Source: Maricaulis sp039978735 (GTDB lineage Bacteria; Pseudomonadota; Alphaproteobacteria; Caulobacterales; Maricaulaceae). Taken from it: a stretch of 64,000 bases of DNA. The translations under genes were made by a program, and so were the position numbers. Shown here piece by piece: positions 52,937-61,488 of the stretch; within the stretch, counting starts at the first letter, position 1, and every line of letters begins with the position of its first letter. The DNA is taken from contig NZ_JBDWAS010000007.1 of assembly GCF_039978735.1 (NCBI RefSeq), positions 69,559 to 133,558 on the forward strand, given 5' to 3'. Under the pieces are notes generated by a model. The model worked only from the letters and a program-made list of their open reading frames with translations. It made no database searches and had not been told where the DNA came from.

Positions 52937-53302
52937 GTGAGCTACGACCTCTATTTCGGTGCTCGGGACAGAACTTCAAAACTCGACCAGGAGAAGGTCC
53001 GGGCGTGGTTTGCAGCACGCGGCTACACTTTCCACGCTGCGCAACAGGCGCTGATGGAAACGCCTGAAGAAGATATGCTCTGGGACTTCTGCTTCATCCA
53101 AGAGGAAGACGCGGACTTCGACCGTCCATTGCTCGCGAGTTGTTCTCTGCCAAGCGCGATGGATCACGCAAAAAAGTGCATCAACGATGCGCGGGATTTT
53201 TGCCAGGCTTTCGATCTGGTCGTGAGCGATCCACAAACAGACTCCCTCGCTTTCATGGAGCCGGACGAGTATTTGGTGGCGGACGGCAGGGCGCAGTCCT
53301 GA
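52937..53302 (+). CDS. Hypothetical protein inserted between pheS and pheT (atypical composition)
   Basis: 121 residues from GTG 52937, GGAG upstream. No signal peptide or membrane segment; acidic (EDADFDRP, PEEDMLWDFCF). Four cysteines. The coding sequence is visibly less GC-rich at third positions than its neighbours (TTG, AAA, CAA and AGA codons cluster here), a hint of acquisition. It starts MSYDLYFGARD, a form I associate with small uncharacterised single-domain proteins but no family can be named. One base separates its stop from the next start. Confidence 0.7.
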   Translation: MSYDLYFGARDRTSKLDQEKVRAWFAARGYTFHAAQQALMETPEEDMLWDFCFIQEEDADFDRPLLASCSLPSAMDHAKKCINDARDFCQAFDLVVSDPQTDSLAFMEPDEYLVADGRAQS

Positions 53303-53303
53303 C

Positions 53304-53900
53304 ATGTGGCGCTGGCTCTCCCATAACCACCAGACGCTGACGGCGGTCGGCGCGATGCTCGTGGGCATCGCGGCGCTGTTTGTCGCCTGGGACCAGGGGC
53401 GGGTGATGCGGGCGCAGCAGCACGGCGCCGTGGTGCCGGTGCTGCAGATCGACGGTTTCATGGTCACGCGGCCGGAAACCCGCTCGATCGGTCTGCGCGT
53501 CTATAATAACGGTGTCGGCCCGGCGATGATCGAGAGTGTCACCCTGCGCCGCGATGGCGTGGAAGTGCAGGGATTTGCGGAGCTGATGGCGGTTCTGCCG
53601 GCTGACCAGGACCGTTCCTGGGCCACCCTGGTCGGCCGCACGCTTGCGCCCGGCGGCGAGGTCGAGCCGATCATGATCCAGTGGCCGCGCGCCTCGCTGG
53701 AAGGCCCTGCCGTCAACGCGCTGCTGACCGAGTGGGAGCTCTGGCAGGTCGAGGCCTGCTACTGCTCGGTCTTCGACCGTTGCTGGACCACCCGGACGTC
53801 CAATGCCCGTCCTGTGCCCGCACGCCGTTGCGAGGCGCAGCAGGACGATGTTTTCCAAACTCTCGGATCCGTGCCTGACACGGAGGAGCCCGAACAATGA
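53304..53900 (+). CDS. Hypothetical single-pass membrane protein preceding pheT
   Basis: 198 residues. One N-terminal membrane helix (LTAVGAMLVGIAALFVAWDQ) then a soluble domain with GLRVYNNGVGPAMIESVTLR, a beta-sandwich-like pattern seen in many small membrane-anchored proteins, and three cysteines near the C-terminus (VEACYCSVFDRCW). GC use is host-like. It overlaps the pheT start by four bases, so it is translationally coupled to pheT. Function unknown. Confidence 0.75.
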   Translation: MWRWLSHNHQTLTAVGAMLVGIAALFVAWDQGRVMRAQQHGAVVPVLQIDGFMVTRPETRSIGLRVYNNGVGPAMIESVTLRRDGVEVQGFAELMAVLPADQDRSWATLVGRTLAPGGEVEPIMIQWPRASLEGPAVNALLTEWELWQVEACYCSVFDRCWTTRTSNARPVPARRCEAQQDDVFQTLGSVPDTEEPEQ

Positions 53901-56296
53901 AATTCCCGCTTTCCTGGCTGAAATACCATCTCGAGACCGACGCCTCCCTGGAGGAGATCGCCGAGGCCATGACCATGGCCGGGCTGGAGATCGAGGAGAT
54001 CGACAATCCGCTGGAAAAATTTGCGGATTTCTCGGTCTGCCATGTCATCGAGGCGGTGCAGCACCCCGATGCCGACAAGCTGCGGGTCTGCCGTGTGGCG
54101 ACGAAGGACGGCGAGAAGCAGATCGTCTGTGGCGCGCCGAATGCCCGCACCGGCATGTATGCCGTCTATGCGCCGCTTGGGGCGTACATTCCGGGCCTCG
54201 ACTTCGCGCTGGACAAGAAGCCGCGCAAGATCCGCGGCGTGGAAAGCCATGGCATGATGTGTTCGGCCCGCGAGCTGGAGCTGGGCGAGGATCATGACGG
54301 CATCATCGACCTGCCCGAGCCTTTCGAGGTCGGCACGCCGGCCGTGGTGGCGCTGGGCATGGCCGACCCGGTTATCGATTTCGAAGTGACGCCGAACCGG
54401 CCGGACTGGCTGGGCGTGCGCGGCATTGCCCGCGATCTCGCTGCCACCGGCATCGGCACGCTGAAAGCCCATGACATCGACAACATCCCCGGCAGCTTCC
54501 CCTGCCCGGTGACGGTCGAGCTCGACTGGCCGGAAGTCTGCCCGGTCTATGCCGGCCGCGTGATCCGCGGTGTGAAGAATGGCGAGAGCCCGGACTGGCT
54601 GAAAAAGGCGCTGAAGGCGATCGGCCTGCGTCCGATCAACTTCCTGGCCGATATTACCAACATGATCTCCTACGACCGTTGCCGGCCGCTCCATGTCTAC
54701 GACATGGCCAAGCTGGACGGCCCGATCCGGGCGCGCCGCGGCAAGGGCGCGGCCGACCGGTTCGAGGCGCTGGACAACAAGGAATATGTGCCGGGCGAAG
54801 ACCAGTGTGTCATCGCCGACGATGCGCGCTGCCTCGGTTTCGGCGGTGTCATCGGCGGCACCTATTCGGGCGTGTCCGAAGAGACCACCGATGTCTTCAT
54901 CGAAAGCGCCTGGTTCGATCCGCAGACGACCCGCGCGACGGGCAAGGCGACGGGCATCGACTCGGACGCGAAATACCGTTTCGAGCGCGGCGTCGATCCG
55001 GCCTCGCCGCAGGCCGGTATCGAGCAGGCCACCGAACTGGTGCTGAAATACTGCGGCGGCGAGGCGTCCGAGACGATTGTCGTCGGTGAGACGCCAGCGC
55101 CGCCGGCCGATATCGAATTCCCGCTGGCCGAGGTGAAGCGCCTGACCGGGCTCGACCTGCCGCGCGAGGAAATCGTGCGCATTCTCGAAGCGCTCGGCTT
55201 TGCGCCCAAGGGTGGGGGCGATGTGCTGACGGTGGGCGTGCCCTCCTGGCGCATGGACTGCACCCAGAAGGCCGACCTCGTCGAGGAAGTCGCGCGCATC
55301 CACGGTTTCGACAAGCTGGACGCGCTCTCCCTGCCGCGCCCGCCCGTGCGCCGTGAAGCGCCGGCGACCGTCATGCAGCTGCGCGCCCGCTATGCCCGCC
55401 GGGCCCTCGCAGTTCGCGGCTATTCTGAAACCGTCACCTGGTCCTTCTGCGAGACGAAGCAGGCGGCCCTGTTCGGCGGCCATGGCGAAGGCCTGGCGCT
55501 GGAAAACCCGATCTCTTCCGAGCTGGACGTGATGCGTCCGACGGCGCTGATCCACCTGCTCACCGCGCTGCAGGCCAATGCCGATCGCGGCCAGGCCGAT
55601 CCGCGCCTGTTCGAGGTGGGGCCGGTCTATCTTACCGACAAGCCGGACGGGCAGCGTCTCGTGGCGACCGGTGTGCGGCGTGTCGAGACCGGCCGTCACT
55701 GGGCCGGGACCCGCCTGCCCGACGTGTTCGATGCCAAGGCCGATGCGCTGGCCGCGCTGGCCGCCGCCGGTGCCCCGGCCGACAGCCTCCAGGTCGCGGC
55801 CGAGGCGCGGGAATGGTGGCATCCGGGCCGGTCCGGCGTGCTGCGTCTGGGGCCGAAGAATGTGCTGGCCGAGTTCGGCGAAATCCATCCCGGCATCCTC
55901 AAGGCGCTCGATATCGACGGACGCGTGCTCGCCTTCGAGATCGTGCTCGACAACATCCCGCAGCCCAAGAAGGCTTCCGGCCTGAAGGCGCGCGGCCAGC
56001 TGGACCGCGCCGAGCTTCTGCCGGTGCATCGCGACTTCGCCTTCCTCGTCGGCAAGGATGTCCCGGCGGACACACTGATCCGGGCGGCAAAGGGCGCGGA
56101 CAAGGCCCTGATCGCTGACGTGACCGTGTTCGACGTCTATGACGGCAAGGGTGTGCCGGACGGCCAGGTCTCGCTGGCTCTCGAGGTCACCCTGCAGCCG
56201 CGCGAGAAAACGCTGACCGATGAAGAGATCGACGCCGTTGCGGCCGCGATTGTCTCCAAGGTCGAGAAGGCGTCCGGCGGGACATTGCGCGGCTGA
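53897..56296 (+). CDS. pheT: Phenylalanyl-tRNA synthetase beta subunit
   Basis: 799 residues, full length. N-terminal tRNA-binding (OB) domain FSVCHVIEAVQHPDADKLRV; B3/4 editing domain (DFEVTPNRPDWLGVRGIARD, YDMAKLDGPIRARRGKG); B5 domain; DFEVTPNR-type and FDPQTTRATGKATGIDSDAK-like segments; C-terminal anticodon-binding FDX-ACB domain with VHRDFAFLVGKDVPAD and FDVYDGKGVPDGQVSLAL. It forms the alpha2-beta2 enzyme with PheS. Confidence 0.97.
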   Translation: MKFPLSWLKYHLETDASLEEIAEAMTMAGLEIEEIDNPLEKFADFSVCHVIEAVQHPDADKLRVCRVATKDGEKQIVCGAPNARTGMYAVYAPLGAYIPGLDFALDKKPRKIRGVESHGMMCSARELELGEDHDGIIDLPEPFEVGTPAVVALGMADPVIDFEVTPNRPDWLGVRGIARDLAATGIGTLKAHDIDNIPGSFPCPVTVELDWPEVCPVYAGRVIRGVKNGESPDWLKKALKAIGLRPINFLADITNMISYDRCRPLHVYDMAKLDGPIRARRGKGAADRFEALDNKEYVPGEDQCVIADDARCLGFGGVIGGTYSGVSEETTDVFIESAWFDPQTTRATGKATGIDSDAKYRFERGVDPASPQAGIEQATELVLKYCGGEASETIVVGETPAPPADIEFPLAEVKRLTGLDLPREEIVRILEALGFAPKGGGDVLTVGVPSWRMDCTQKADLVEEVARIHGFDKLDALSLPRPPVRREAPATVMQLRARYARRALAVRGYSETVTWSFCETKQAALFGGHGEGLALENPISSELDVMRPTALIHLLTALQANADRGQADPRLFEVGPVYLTDKPDGQRLVATGVRRVETGRHWAGTRLPDVFDAKADALAALAAAGAPADSLQVAAEAREWWHPGRSGVLRLGPKNVLAEFGEIHPGILKALDIDGRVLAFEIVLDNIPQPKKASGLKARGQLDRAELLPVHRDFAFLVGKDVPADTLIRAAKGADKALIADVTVFDVYDGKGVPDGQVSLALEVTLQPREKTLTDEEIDAVAAAIVSKVEKASGGTLRG

Positions 56297-56329
56297 CCGG
56301 CCCGAACCCCCGTTTTACGAGAAAGTTTT

Positions 56330-56365
56330 ACGCCGCTTTCTCCAAATAGGGGAAAGCGGCGTTTT
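56330..56365 (+). terminator. Rho-independent terminator after pheT
   Basis: Stem ACGCCGCTTTC / GAAAGCGGCGT (56330-56340, 56352-56362) extended by three further pairs, loop AAATA, T4 tail. Confidence 0.92.
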
Positions 56366-56497
56366 CTTGTGCCGGGAGATCAGAAAAACAAAAATTCGCG
56401 CCTCGGGCGTATGGTCGCGGAACGCTACAGCCGCTAGTATGGTTAATGAAATCTTGCTAGCAGCAGAGGCAGTGGGGGCCTCGGAGAGGCGGACCGA

Positions 56498-57907
56498 ATG
56501 CTTGAAAGAGTGACGGCCCTGCTGGCCCAGTCGGCGGCGACACTCCTTGTCGTCATCGGGCTTGTGGCCATTCTCGGCTTTACCCATTCGCGGGCCTATC
56601 GGGCCGGCTATTGTGCGACCCAGTATTGTTCCGACGAAGGCCGCAGCTGGTGGCCCTTCGGCCGTGATCGGGGCCGCCATTACAGCGGCCCGACCCGTGT
56701 GACGGCCGGTCCGCCGGACCGGACGCCGGGCAGTCCCTACAGCTCGGGCTATACCGACCATCCCGATGCGGGCAGTACGTCCTATTCGACGGGTACGCCC
56801 TACACAGAAAGCCCGGCCTATCCCTATGGCGAGACCGGCCCCACGGGCCTGCCGCTCTCGTCAAGCGTGACGGGCACCGGGGTCGTGGCAGGCACGCCGC
56901 GCTATCGCTATGGCGGGCCGGGCTTCGGCTTCCGGCCTGGCCGGCAGATCTGCGGCGTACGCGGTCCGGAGATCGAGGATGCCGATATTGCCCGCTGCTG
57001 GCTTCGCGTGGGTGATGCCTATCAGGCCGTCGGCCAGATCGAACGTGCCCGCGAGGCTTGGGACGAGGCTCTGCTGGTGGGATCGTCCGTCGGCGGCGCC
57101 CAGGCGTCCCTGGTCGCGCACCGCCGTCTCCAGGCCGCCATCCTCGAACGCTCCTGCCCGACCAGCCAGCGCAGTCTGGAACGCATCGCCTACGGCTTCA
57201 GCGCAACCGAGGATTCCGGCGATATCGTCGATCTCGACCTGCGCCAGCGGGCCCTGTCGGCGCTGGGCTATTACAATGGCGTGATCGACGGCACCTACGG
57301 TCCGATGACCCGCCGTTCAGTGCGCGACTTCCAGGGCGATATGGGCTTCGACCAGACCGGCGCGCTGACACCGGCCCAGACGGTGACGCTCGCCTGCCAT
57401 GCCGCGCTGACCGCACGCGACACCGACGCCCAGAACCTGGTCGGCATCATGTTCGCGACCGGGCTGGGGCTGGAACAGAATATCGATACGGCGCTGGAAT
57501 GGCTGGAGGAGGCCGCCGAGCGCGGTCATGGCGGCGCCAACTTCAACCTCGCCCTGATCTACGGCACCGGCACGGTGCAGGGCAGCTACCGGCTGTGCGG
57601 CATCGTTGAAAGCCCTGAACGCGCCGACAGCTATCTGCGCCGCGCGGCCGATCTCGGCCATGACCGGGCGATTGCCCTGCGGCGCTTCGCCGGCCGGTCC
57701 GAAGCTCCCGCCGAGCGCTGGTCGCGGATATCCGACCAGCTGCTGCGTGAGGCCGAGCGCAATGGCGATCGCTTCTATCTGGCCTGGCAGAGGCGGGTCG
57801 ACGAAATGCGCCGTGCCAACGGCCAGCAGCTCGACCAGCCCGGCTGCTACCAGGCCGCACTCGACGGCACCCGCACCGCCCAGGGCGGCAGCGGCACCCG
57901 GCGCTGA
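56498..57907 (+). CDS. Membrane-anchored peptidoglycan-binding / Sel1-repeat protein
   Basis: 469 residues. N-terminal membrane helix (ATLLVVIGLVAILGF), then a Gly/Ser/Pro/Tyr-rich linker of about 110 residues, a helical TPR-like part (ARCWLRVGDAYQAVGQIERA), a PG_binding_1 domain (LRQRALSALGYYNGVIDGTY, TRRSVRDFQGDMGFDQTG) and Sel1-like repeats (DAQNLVGIMFATGLGLEQNI, GGANFNLALIYGTGTVQG, YLRRAADLGHDRAIALRRF). Likely a periplasmic wall-associated scaffold. Followed after 35 bases by a lipoprotein gene on the same strand. Confidence 0.85.
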   Translation: MLERVTALLAQSAATLLVVIGLVAILGFTHSRAYRAGYCATQYCSDEGRSWWPFGRDRGRHYSGPTRVTAGPPDRTPGSPYSSGYTDHPDAGSTSYSTGTPYTESPAYPYGETGPTGLPLSSSVTGTGVVAGTPRYRYGGPGFGFRPGRQICGVRGPEIEDADIARCWLRVGDAYQAVGQIERAREAWDEALLVGSSVGGAQASLVAHRRLQAAILERSCPTSQRSLERIAYGFSATEDSGDIVDLDLRQRALSALGYYNGVIDGTYGPMTRRSVRDFQGDMGFDQTGALTPAQTVTLACHAALTARDTDAQNLVGIMFATGLGLEQNIDTALEWLEEAAERGHGGANFNLALIYGTGTVQGSYRLCGIVESPERADSYLRRAADLGHDRAIALRRFAGRSEAPAERWSRISDQLLREAERNGDRFYLAWQRRVDEMRRANGQQLDQPGCYQAALDGTRTAQGGSGTRR

Positions 57908-57942
57908 GGCCGGCCATGCGAACTGACGAGAGGAAAAGTGCA

Positions 57943-58557
57943 ATGAAAAAGGCGGCAGTCCTGCTCCTCGCGGCCACGGCCCTTTCGGCCTGTGGTCACG
58001 GCTATTCCGGACATCACGGCCCGTCGGCGCCCTATATCCCGCCGCCGCCCGATCACTTCCGGCCGATCGACACGGTCAGCCCCGCCATTGCCATGTGCGA
58101 GGTCGACACGCTGGCGGAACAGCGCCTGGCGATGCTGGAGGAGGTGCATGGCTATCGCGAGGCGATCCGTGCCGAGCCGGGGCGCCGTTCCGACATGGCC
58201 GATACCGAGACCCAGGAAATCATCGCCGCATTCGAGACCGATCTCGACGCGTCCTACCGTTTCGCCACCGCCTCCTGCCGAACCTATAATCGCTGCCTGG
58301 AAGAGAACCGCTTTGCTGAAGCTGCCTGCCAGGACTCCGCGGCGATGTGGCATGACGGGCAGGACCGGTTCCACGACCTGTCAGAACGCCTGTCCCTCGT
58401 GCGCGAACGGATCGCCTCGGACTGCAATGACTGCCGCCCGGAGCACTGGCGTGACCGCGACCGCCATGGACGCCGCGATCACGGGCACCGCCGGGATCAT
58501 CGTCACCATGACCGCGACGATCTGATGGGTTCGGTTTTCTCGACCAGCGATCACTAA
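57943..58557 (+). CDS. Lipoprotein with His/Asp/Arg-rich tail
   Basis: 204 residues. Lipobox LSAC gives the lipidated C17. A Pro-rich segment (YIPPPPDHFRP), a helical middle with three cysteine sites (ATASCRTYNRC, EAACQDS, SDCNDC), then a tail of Arg/His/Asp repeats (HWRDRDRHGRRDHGHRRDHR) that may bind metals. ATG 57943 follows GAGG. Downstream of the peptidoglycan-binding gene by 35 bases. No family recognised. The metal-exporter pair just downstream makes a metal role worth a thought but is not evidence. Confidence 0.75.
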   Translation: MKKAAVLLLAATALSACGHGYSGHHGPSAPYIPPPPDHFRPIDTVSPAIAMCEVDTLAEQRLAMLEEVHGYREAIRAEPGRRSDMADTETQEIIAAFETDLDASYRFATASCRTYNRCLEENRFAEAACQDSAAMWHDGQDRFHDLSERLSLVRERIASDCNDCRPEHWRDRDRHGRRDHGHRRDHRHHDRDDLMGSVFSTSDH

Positions 58558-58558
58558 A

Positions 58559-58603
58559 GCATTTCCAGCGAAAACGGGAACCGGTTTCGCGGTCCGAAAA
58601 TGC
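58559..58603. repeat. Nested palindromic intergenic element between convergent genes
   Basis: Outer arms GCATTT / AAATGC and inner arms GCGAAA / TTTCGC form a nested inverted repeat of 45 bases. From memory a very similar sequence is dispersed through many alphaproteobacterial genomes. It sits between a plus-strand and a minus-strand stop and may act as a terminator for both. Confidence 0.65.
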
Positions 58604-58630
58604 GACCACAGAAGACTCACGCGGCGGGCG

Positions 58631-59266
58631 CTATTCGCCGGGGGCCGCGTGAGCCGTCGCGTGGCGCCGTTCCGCCAGCGCCCGGGACAGGATCTGCATC
58701 GCCGACCAGACGAACAGCCCGGCCATGCCGGCCGCGACAATCACGTCGGGCCAGTGCGTGCCGGTGAAGGCGACCAGGCCGGCCGAACCGAACACGGCGA
58801 TATTGCCGATCGCATCATTGCGCGAGCACAGCCAGACCGACCGGACATTGGCGTCACCCTCGCGCCAGCGCATCAGGATCACGACGCTGGCCAGATTGGC
58901 GGCCAGGGCGAGAATGGCGATCGAGCCCATCACGGTGGCGTCCGGTTCCGTCTCGAAGACGGCGCGGTAGATCGCCAGCGCCAGGATAAAGCCGCCCATC
59001 ACGAACAGGCTGCCCGCCTTCACCAGTGCGGCATTCGCCCGCCAGATCAGTGGCTTGCCGATCACCCAGAGCGACAGGCCATAGGTCGCGGCATCGCCGA
59101 TAAAATCCAGCGCGTCGGCCTTCAGCGCCTGCGAGCGGGCGGCGGCACCGGCGAGCATCTCGACGGCGAACATGCCGGCATTGATCGCAATCACGATCCA
59201 CAACGCGCGGCGGAACGCGCGTGACGTGCCGTCGAATTCCTCATTGTGGCAGCATCCCGCCGACAT
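58631..59266 (-). CDS. Six-helix cation transporter (CzcD-like, no cytoplasmic domain)
   Basis: 211 residues from ATG 59266 (MSAGCCHNEE, a Cys-Cys-His start that may hold metal). Six membrane helices and no C-terminal domain, shorter than YiiP. TM2 keeps the D-x-x-x-D (DFIGD); TM5 has C-S-R-N-D (C-x-x-x-D) where most CDFs have H-x-x-x-D, which could shift metal choice. It is divergent from a MerR regulator with a 19-base-spacer promoter, the normal setting for a metal exporter. Confidence 0.85.
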   Translation of the reverse strand: MSAGCCHNEEFDGTSRAFRRALWIVIAINAGMFAVEMLAGAAARSQALKADALDFIGDAATYGLSLWVIGKPLIWRANAALVKAGSLFVMGGFILALAIYRAVFETEPDATVMGSIAILALAANLASVVILMRWREGDANVRSVWLCSRNDAIGNIAVFGSAGLVAFTGTHWPDVIVAAGMAGLFVWSAMQILSRALAERRHATAHAAPGE

Positions 59267-59299
59267 GGGCGTCTCCTGACTTGTCACCTGTCGATTCGA

Positions 59300-59330
59300 A
59301 CCCTAATTCCTATAGCGACTAGAGGTTCAA
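59300..59330 (-). promoter_or_regulatory. MerR-type promoter/operator of the cation transporter gene
   Basis: On the minus strand TTGAAC (59325-59330) and TAGGGT (59300-59305) are separated by exactly 19 bases, the overlong spacer of MerR-activated promoters. Inside the spacer is the dyad CCTATAG-cga-CTAGAGG (59309-59325, one mismatch), where the activator would bind and untwist DNA. Confidence 0.85.
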
Positions 59331-59337
59331 GGCGAAA

Positions 59338-59757
59338 ATGACAGATCTTTCCATCGGCCGTCTGGCCACGCTCTCGGGTGTGAAAGTCCCGACCATTCGT
59401 TACTACGAGTCCATCGGCATGCTCGACGCACCGCCGCGCTCGCCGGGCGGGCAGCGGCGGTATGGCGAGGATCATCTGGAACAATTGCGCTTCATCCGCC
59501 ATGGCCGCGATCTGGGCTTCGGCCTGGACGATCTGCGCGCGCTGCAGGATCTCTCCGCCCGGCCGGACCGGCCCTGCGAGGAGGCCGACGGCATTGCCCG
59601 CAAGCAGCTGGCCGAGGTCGAGCGCCGCATTGCCGGGCTGGAAGCCGTCAGGCGCGAGCTTGAGCGTATGGTGGAGCGCTGCTCGCACGGTGTGGTCGAC
59701 GAATGCCGGGTGATCCAGACCCTGTCCGATCACGGCATGTGCGCCGGGGAGCATTAA
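59338..59757 (+). CDS. MerR-family metal-responsive regulator (ZntR/CadR-like)
   Basis: 139 residues. Winged HTH at the start: SIGRLATLSGVKVPTIRYYE, then GMLDAPPRSPGGQRRYGEDH. Metal ligands expected from the family are C80, C115 and C123 (with H117, H132 and C135 nearby), matching the Cys79/114/123 pattern of MerR/ZntR. It should activate the divergent transporter gene through the 59300-59330 promoter and repress itself. Metal (Zn, Cd, Pb, Hg) not determined. Confidence 0.92.
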   Translation: MTDLSIGRLATLSGVKVPTIRYYESIGMLDAPPRSPGGQRRYGEDHLEQLRFIRHGRDLGFGLDDLRALQDLSARPDRPCEEADGIARKQLAEVERRIAGLEAVRRELERMVERCSHGVVDECRVIQTLSDHGMCAGEH

Positions 59758-59851
59758 CGCCTCGAAAGCGGGATGCCGGCTGATGCATTCCCGCTTGCCG
59801 GCACGGTGGAAGGGGCGCCTGCTCACGGCAGCCAAGAAGGGAAAACCATCC

Positions 59852-60352
59852 ATGTTCCACCGAGTTGTTGCCCCGGTTCTGTGTCTGGCGTTGACGACGT
59901 CCGCGGCGCTGGCCGAAAGCCGGTCCGAGCCGGAGCTCGAGACCCTGTTCGCCGATCTGGACCGGCAGTTGTTCGAAGTGGTGTTCAACGATTGCGATCT
60001 CGACGCGGCGGCCGCACTGGTCGCAGAGGATCTGGAATTCTACCACGACCAGGGCGGTGCCACCCACAGCCGCGAGGCCTTCCTGGGCAATGTCGAACGG
60101 AATATCTGCAGTCGCGAGGAACCTTTGCGCCGCGATCTGGTTCCCGGCAGCATGCGGATCGAGCCGCTGCGGTCCGGCGGCGAGCTTTACGGCGTGATCC
60201 AGTTCGGAGCGCACACTTTCACGATCCTGCATGACGATGGCAGCGAGACCCTGAGCGGACAGGCGGACTTTGCCAATCTCTGGCTGCTCGGCGACGACGG
60301 AGACTGGGTGCTGTCGCGTGTTCTCAGCTACGCCCACCGCGCTCCGGACTGA
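59852..60352 (+). CDS. Exported DUF4440/NTF2-like protein
   Basis: 166 residues. Signal peptide to about residue 20 (VVAPVLCLALTTSAALA, then ESR). Then FADLDRQLFEVVFNDCDLDA, LVAEDLEFYHDQGGATHSRE and DWVLSRVLSYAHR, an NTF2-like pattern also seen in the 30.5 kb gene but with little identity. ATG 59852 follows AAGGG by a few bases. Convergent with the GNAT gene by six bases. Confidence 0.75.
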   Translation: MFHRVVAPVLCLALTTSAALAESRSEPELETLFADLDRQLFEVVFNDCDLDAAAALVAEDLEFYHDQGGATHSREAFLGNVERNICSREEPLRRDLVPGSMRIEPLRSGGELYGVIQFGAHTFTILHDDGSETLSGQADFANLWLLGDDGDWVLSRVLSYAHRAPD

Positions 60353-60358
60353 TCCGTC

Positions 60359-60883
60359 TCACACCGTCTCGAAAGCCGGATGATAGTGGACCCGGCAGGG
60401 CCCGGCGGCGGGATCGGCCGGGCGGTCGCCCAGGGCGAGGCGCTGGAAAGCGTCGGCGTACTCGCCTTCGGGATCCCCGCTCCAGTACCAATCCATTTGC
60501 GCCGCGGGCGCGAAACCGAAGCGGCTGTAATAGGCCGGGTCGCCCAGCACGACACACCAGGGCACGCCCAGCGTGCGCAGATAATCCAGCCCGGCATTGA
60601 TCAGTGCCTCGCCGATGCCGCGCTTCTGGTGTTCCGGCGTCACCGCCACGGGCACCAGGCCGACGCCATAGGCCTGGGAGCCGTTCGCGGCGATCGCCGT
60701 GACCGGCGAAAACATCACCGTGCCCACGACCCGTTCATGATCCTCGGCGACGAGTTCCAGCGTGTCGGCATCGGCCGCGCGCAGGGTGACAACGAGCTGG
60801 GCTTCGGCGGGCGTCGGGAAGGCCGCTTTCAGAACGGCATCGACCCCGGCGTGATCGCCGGGGTCGCAGCTGCGGATCTGCAT
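60359..60883 (-). CDS. GNAT family N-acetyltransferase
   Basis: 174 residues. Acetyl-CoA binding motif A: LVPVAVTPEHQKRGIGEALI (Q/RxxGxG/A), followed by CVVLGDPAYYSRFGFAPAA, typical of the YhbS-like N-acetyltransferase group. Substrate unknown; this group includes putative small-molecule or protein acetylases. The gene is 14 bases downstream of the DUF1134 gene on the same strand. Confidence 0.88.
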   Translation of the reverse strand: MQIRSCDPGDHAGVDAVLKAAFPTPAEAQLVVTLRAADADTLELVAEDHERVVGTVMFSPVTAIAANGSQAYGVGLVPVAVTPEHQKRGIGEALINAGLDYLRTLGVPWCVVLGDPAYYSRFGFAPAAQMDWYWSGDPEGEYADAFQRLALGDRPADPAAGPCRVHYHPAFETV

Positions 60884-60897
60884 CGTGCCGGCGCTCC

Positions 60898-61488
60898 CTA
60901 GAAGGGCAGCCAGGCCCGGCGGCGCGAATAGGCCAGATAGCCCACATTCGCACCGGCGCGCAGGCCGACACCCGAACGGATCGGAGCGAGGGTGACATCG
61001 TCGGCGCGCTGATAGTTCACGCCCATGCCGGCGATCAGATAGGCCGAGCCCTCCACGCCGGGATAGCGCTGGAAGAGGCGGTCGGGATCGTCCAGATTAT
61101 AGACCAGCACGAAAACCCGGCTGGCATTGCCGCCAGTGTCGAAACCGATCGACGGGCCGCGCCAGTAGACCTTTTCGCGCACGCCGTTCTTCATGGTGAG
61201 ATAGCCTTCGCCATAGCGCAGGCCCACACCGACCGCACCGGCGACTTCCTCGCCGGCGACATAGCCGACCGGCCGGCCCAGATCGGAAAAGACGCGCTCG
61301 AGCACGCTGGCCGCAGCTTCGGCGGTGACACCGAAAAAGTCGGATACGGCATCGACGAGCTCGTCCTGGGAATAGGTGTCGACGGGTTCGGAATACTGGC
61401 TCGGCTGTCCGTATTCGGGATCCTGGGCCAGAGCCGGGCCGGCCACGCCGAGGGCGAGACTGGCGGCAATCGTCAACAGGGCACGCAT
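60898..61488 (-). CDS. DUF1134 (EipA-like) exported protein
   Basis: 196 residues. Signal peptide to about residue 22 (ALLTIAASLALGVAGPALA). The DUF1134 domain shows YSQDELVDAVSDFFGVTAEA, LGRPVGYVAGEEVAGAVGVG and VYWRGPSIGFDTGGNASRVF. The Brucella family member EipA supports envelope integrity in a beta-barrel fold. ATG 61488 has GGAG six bases before; an ATG two codons earlier directly abuts GGAG. Confidence 0.88.
   Translation of the reverse strand: MRALLTIAASLALGVAGPALAQDPEYGQPSQYSEPVDTYSQDELVDAVSDFFGVTAEAAASVLERVFSDLGRPVGYVAGEEVAGAVGVGLRYGEGYLTMKNGVREKVYWRGPSIGFDTGGNASRVFVLVYNLDDPDRLFQRYPGVEGSAYLIAGMGVNYQRADDVTLAPIRSGVGLRAGANVGYLAYSRRRAWLPF

Noticed and set aside
53759..56029. 756-codon minus-strand frame opposite pheT
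   Set aside because: Antisense shadow of an unmistakable PheT.
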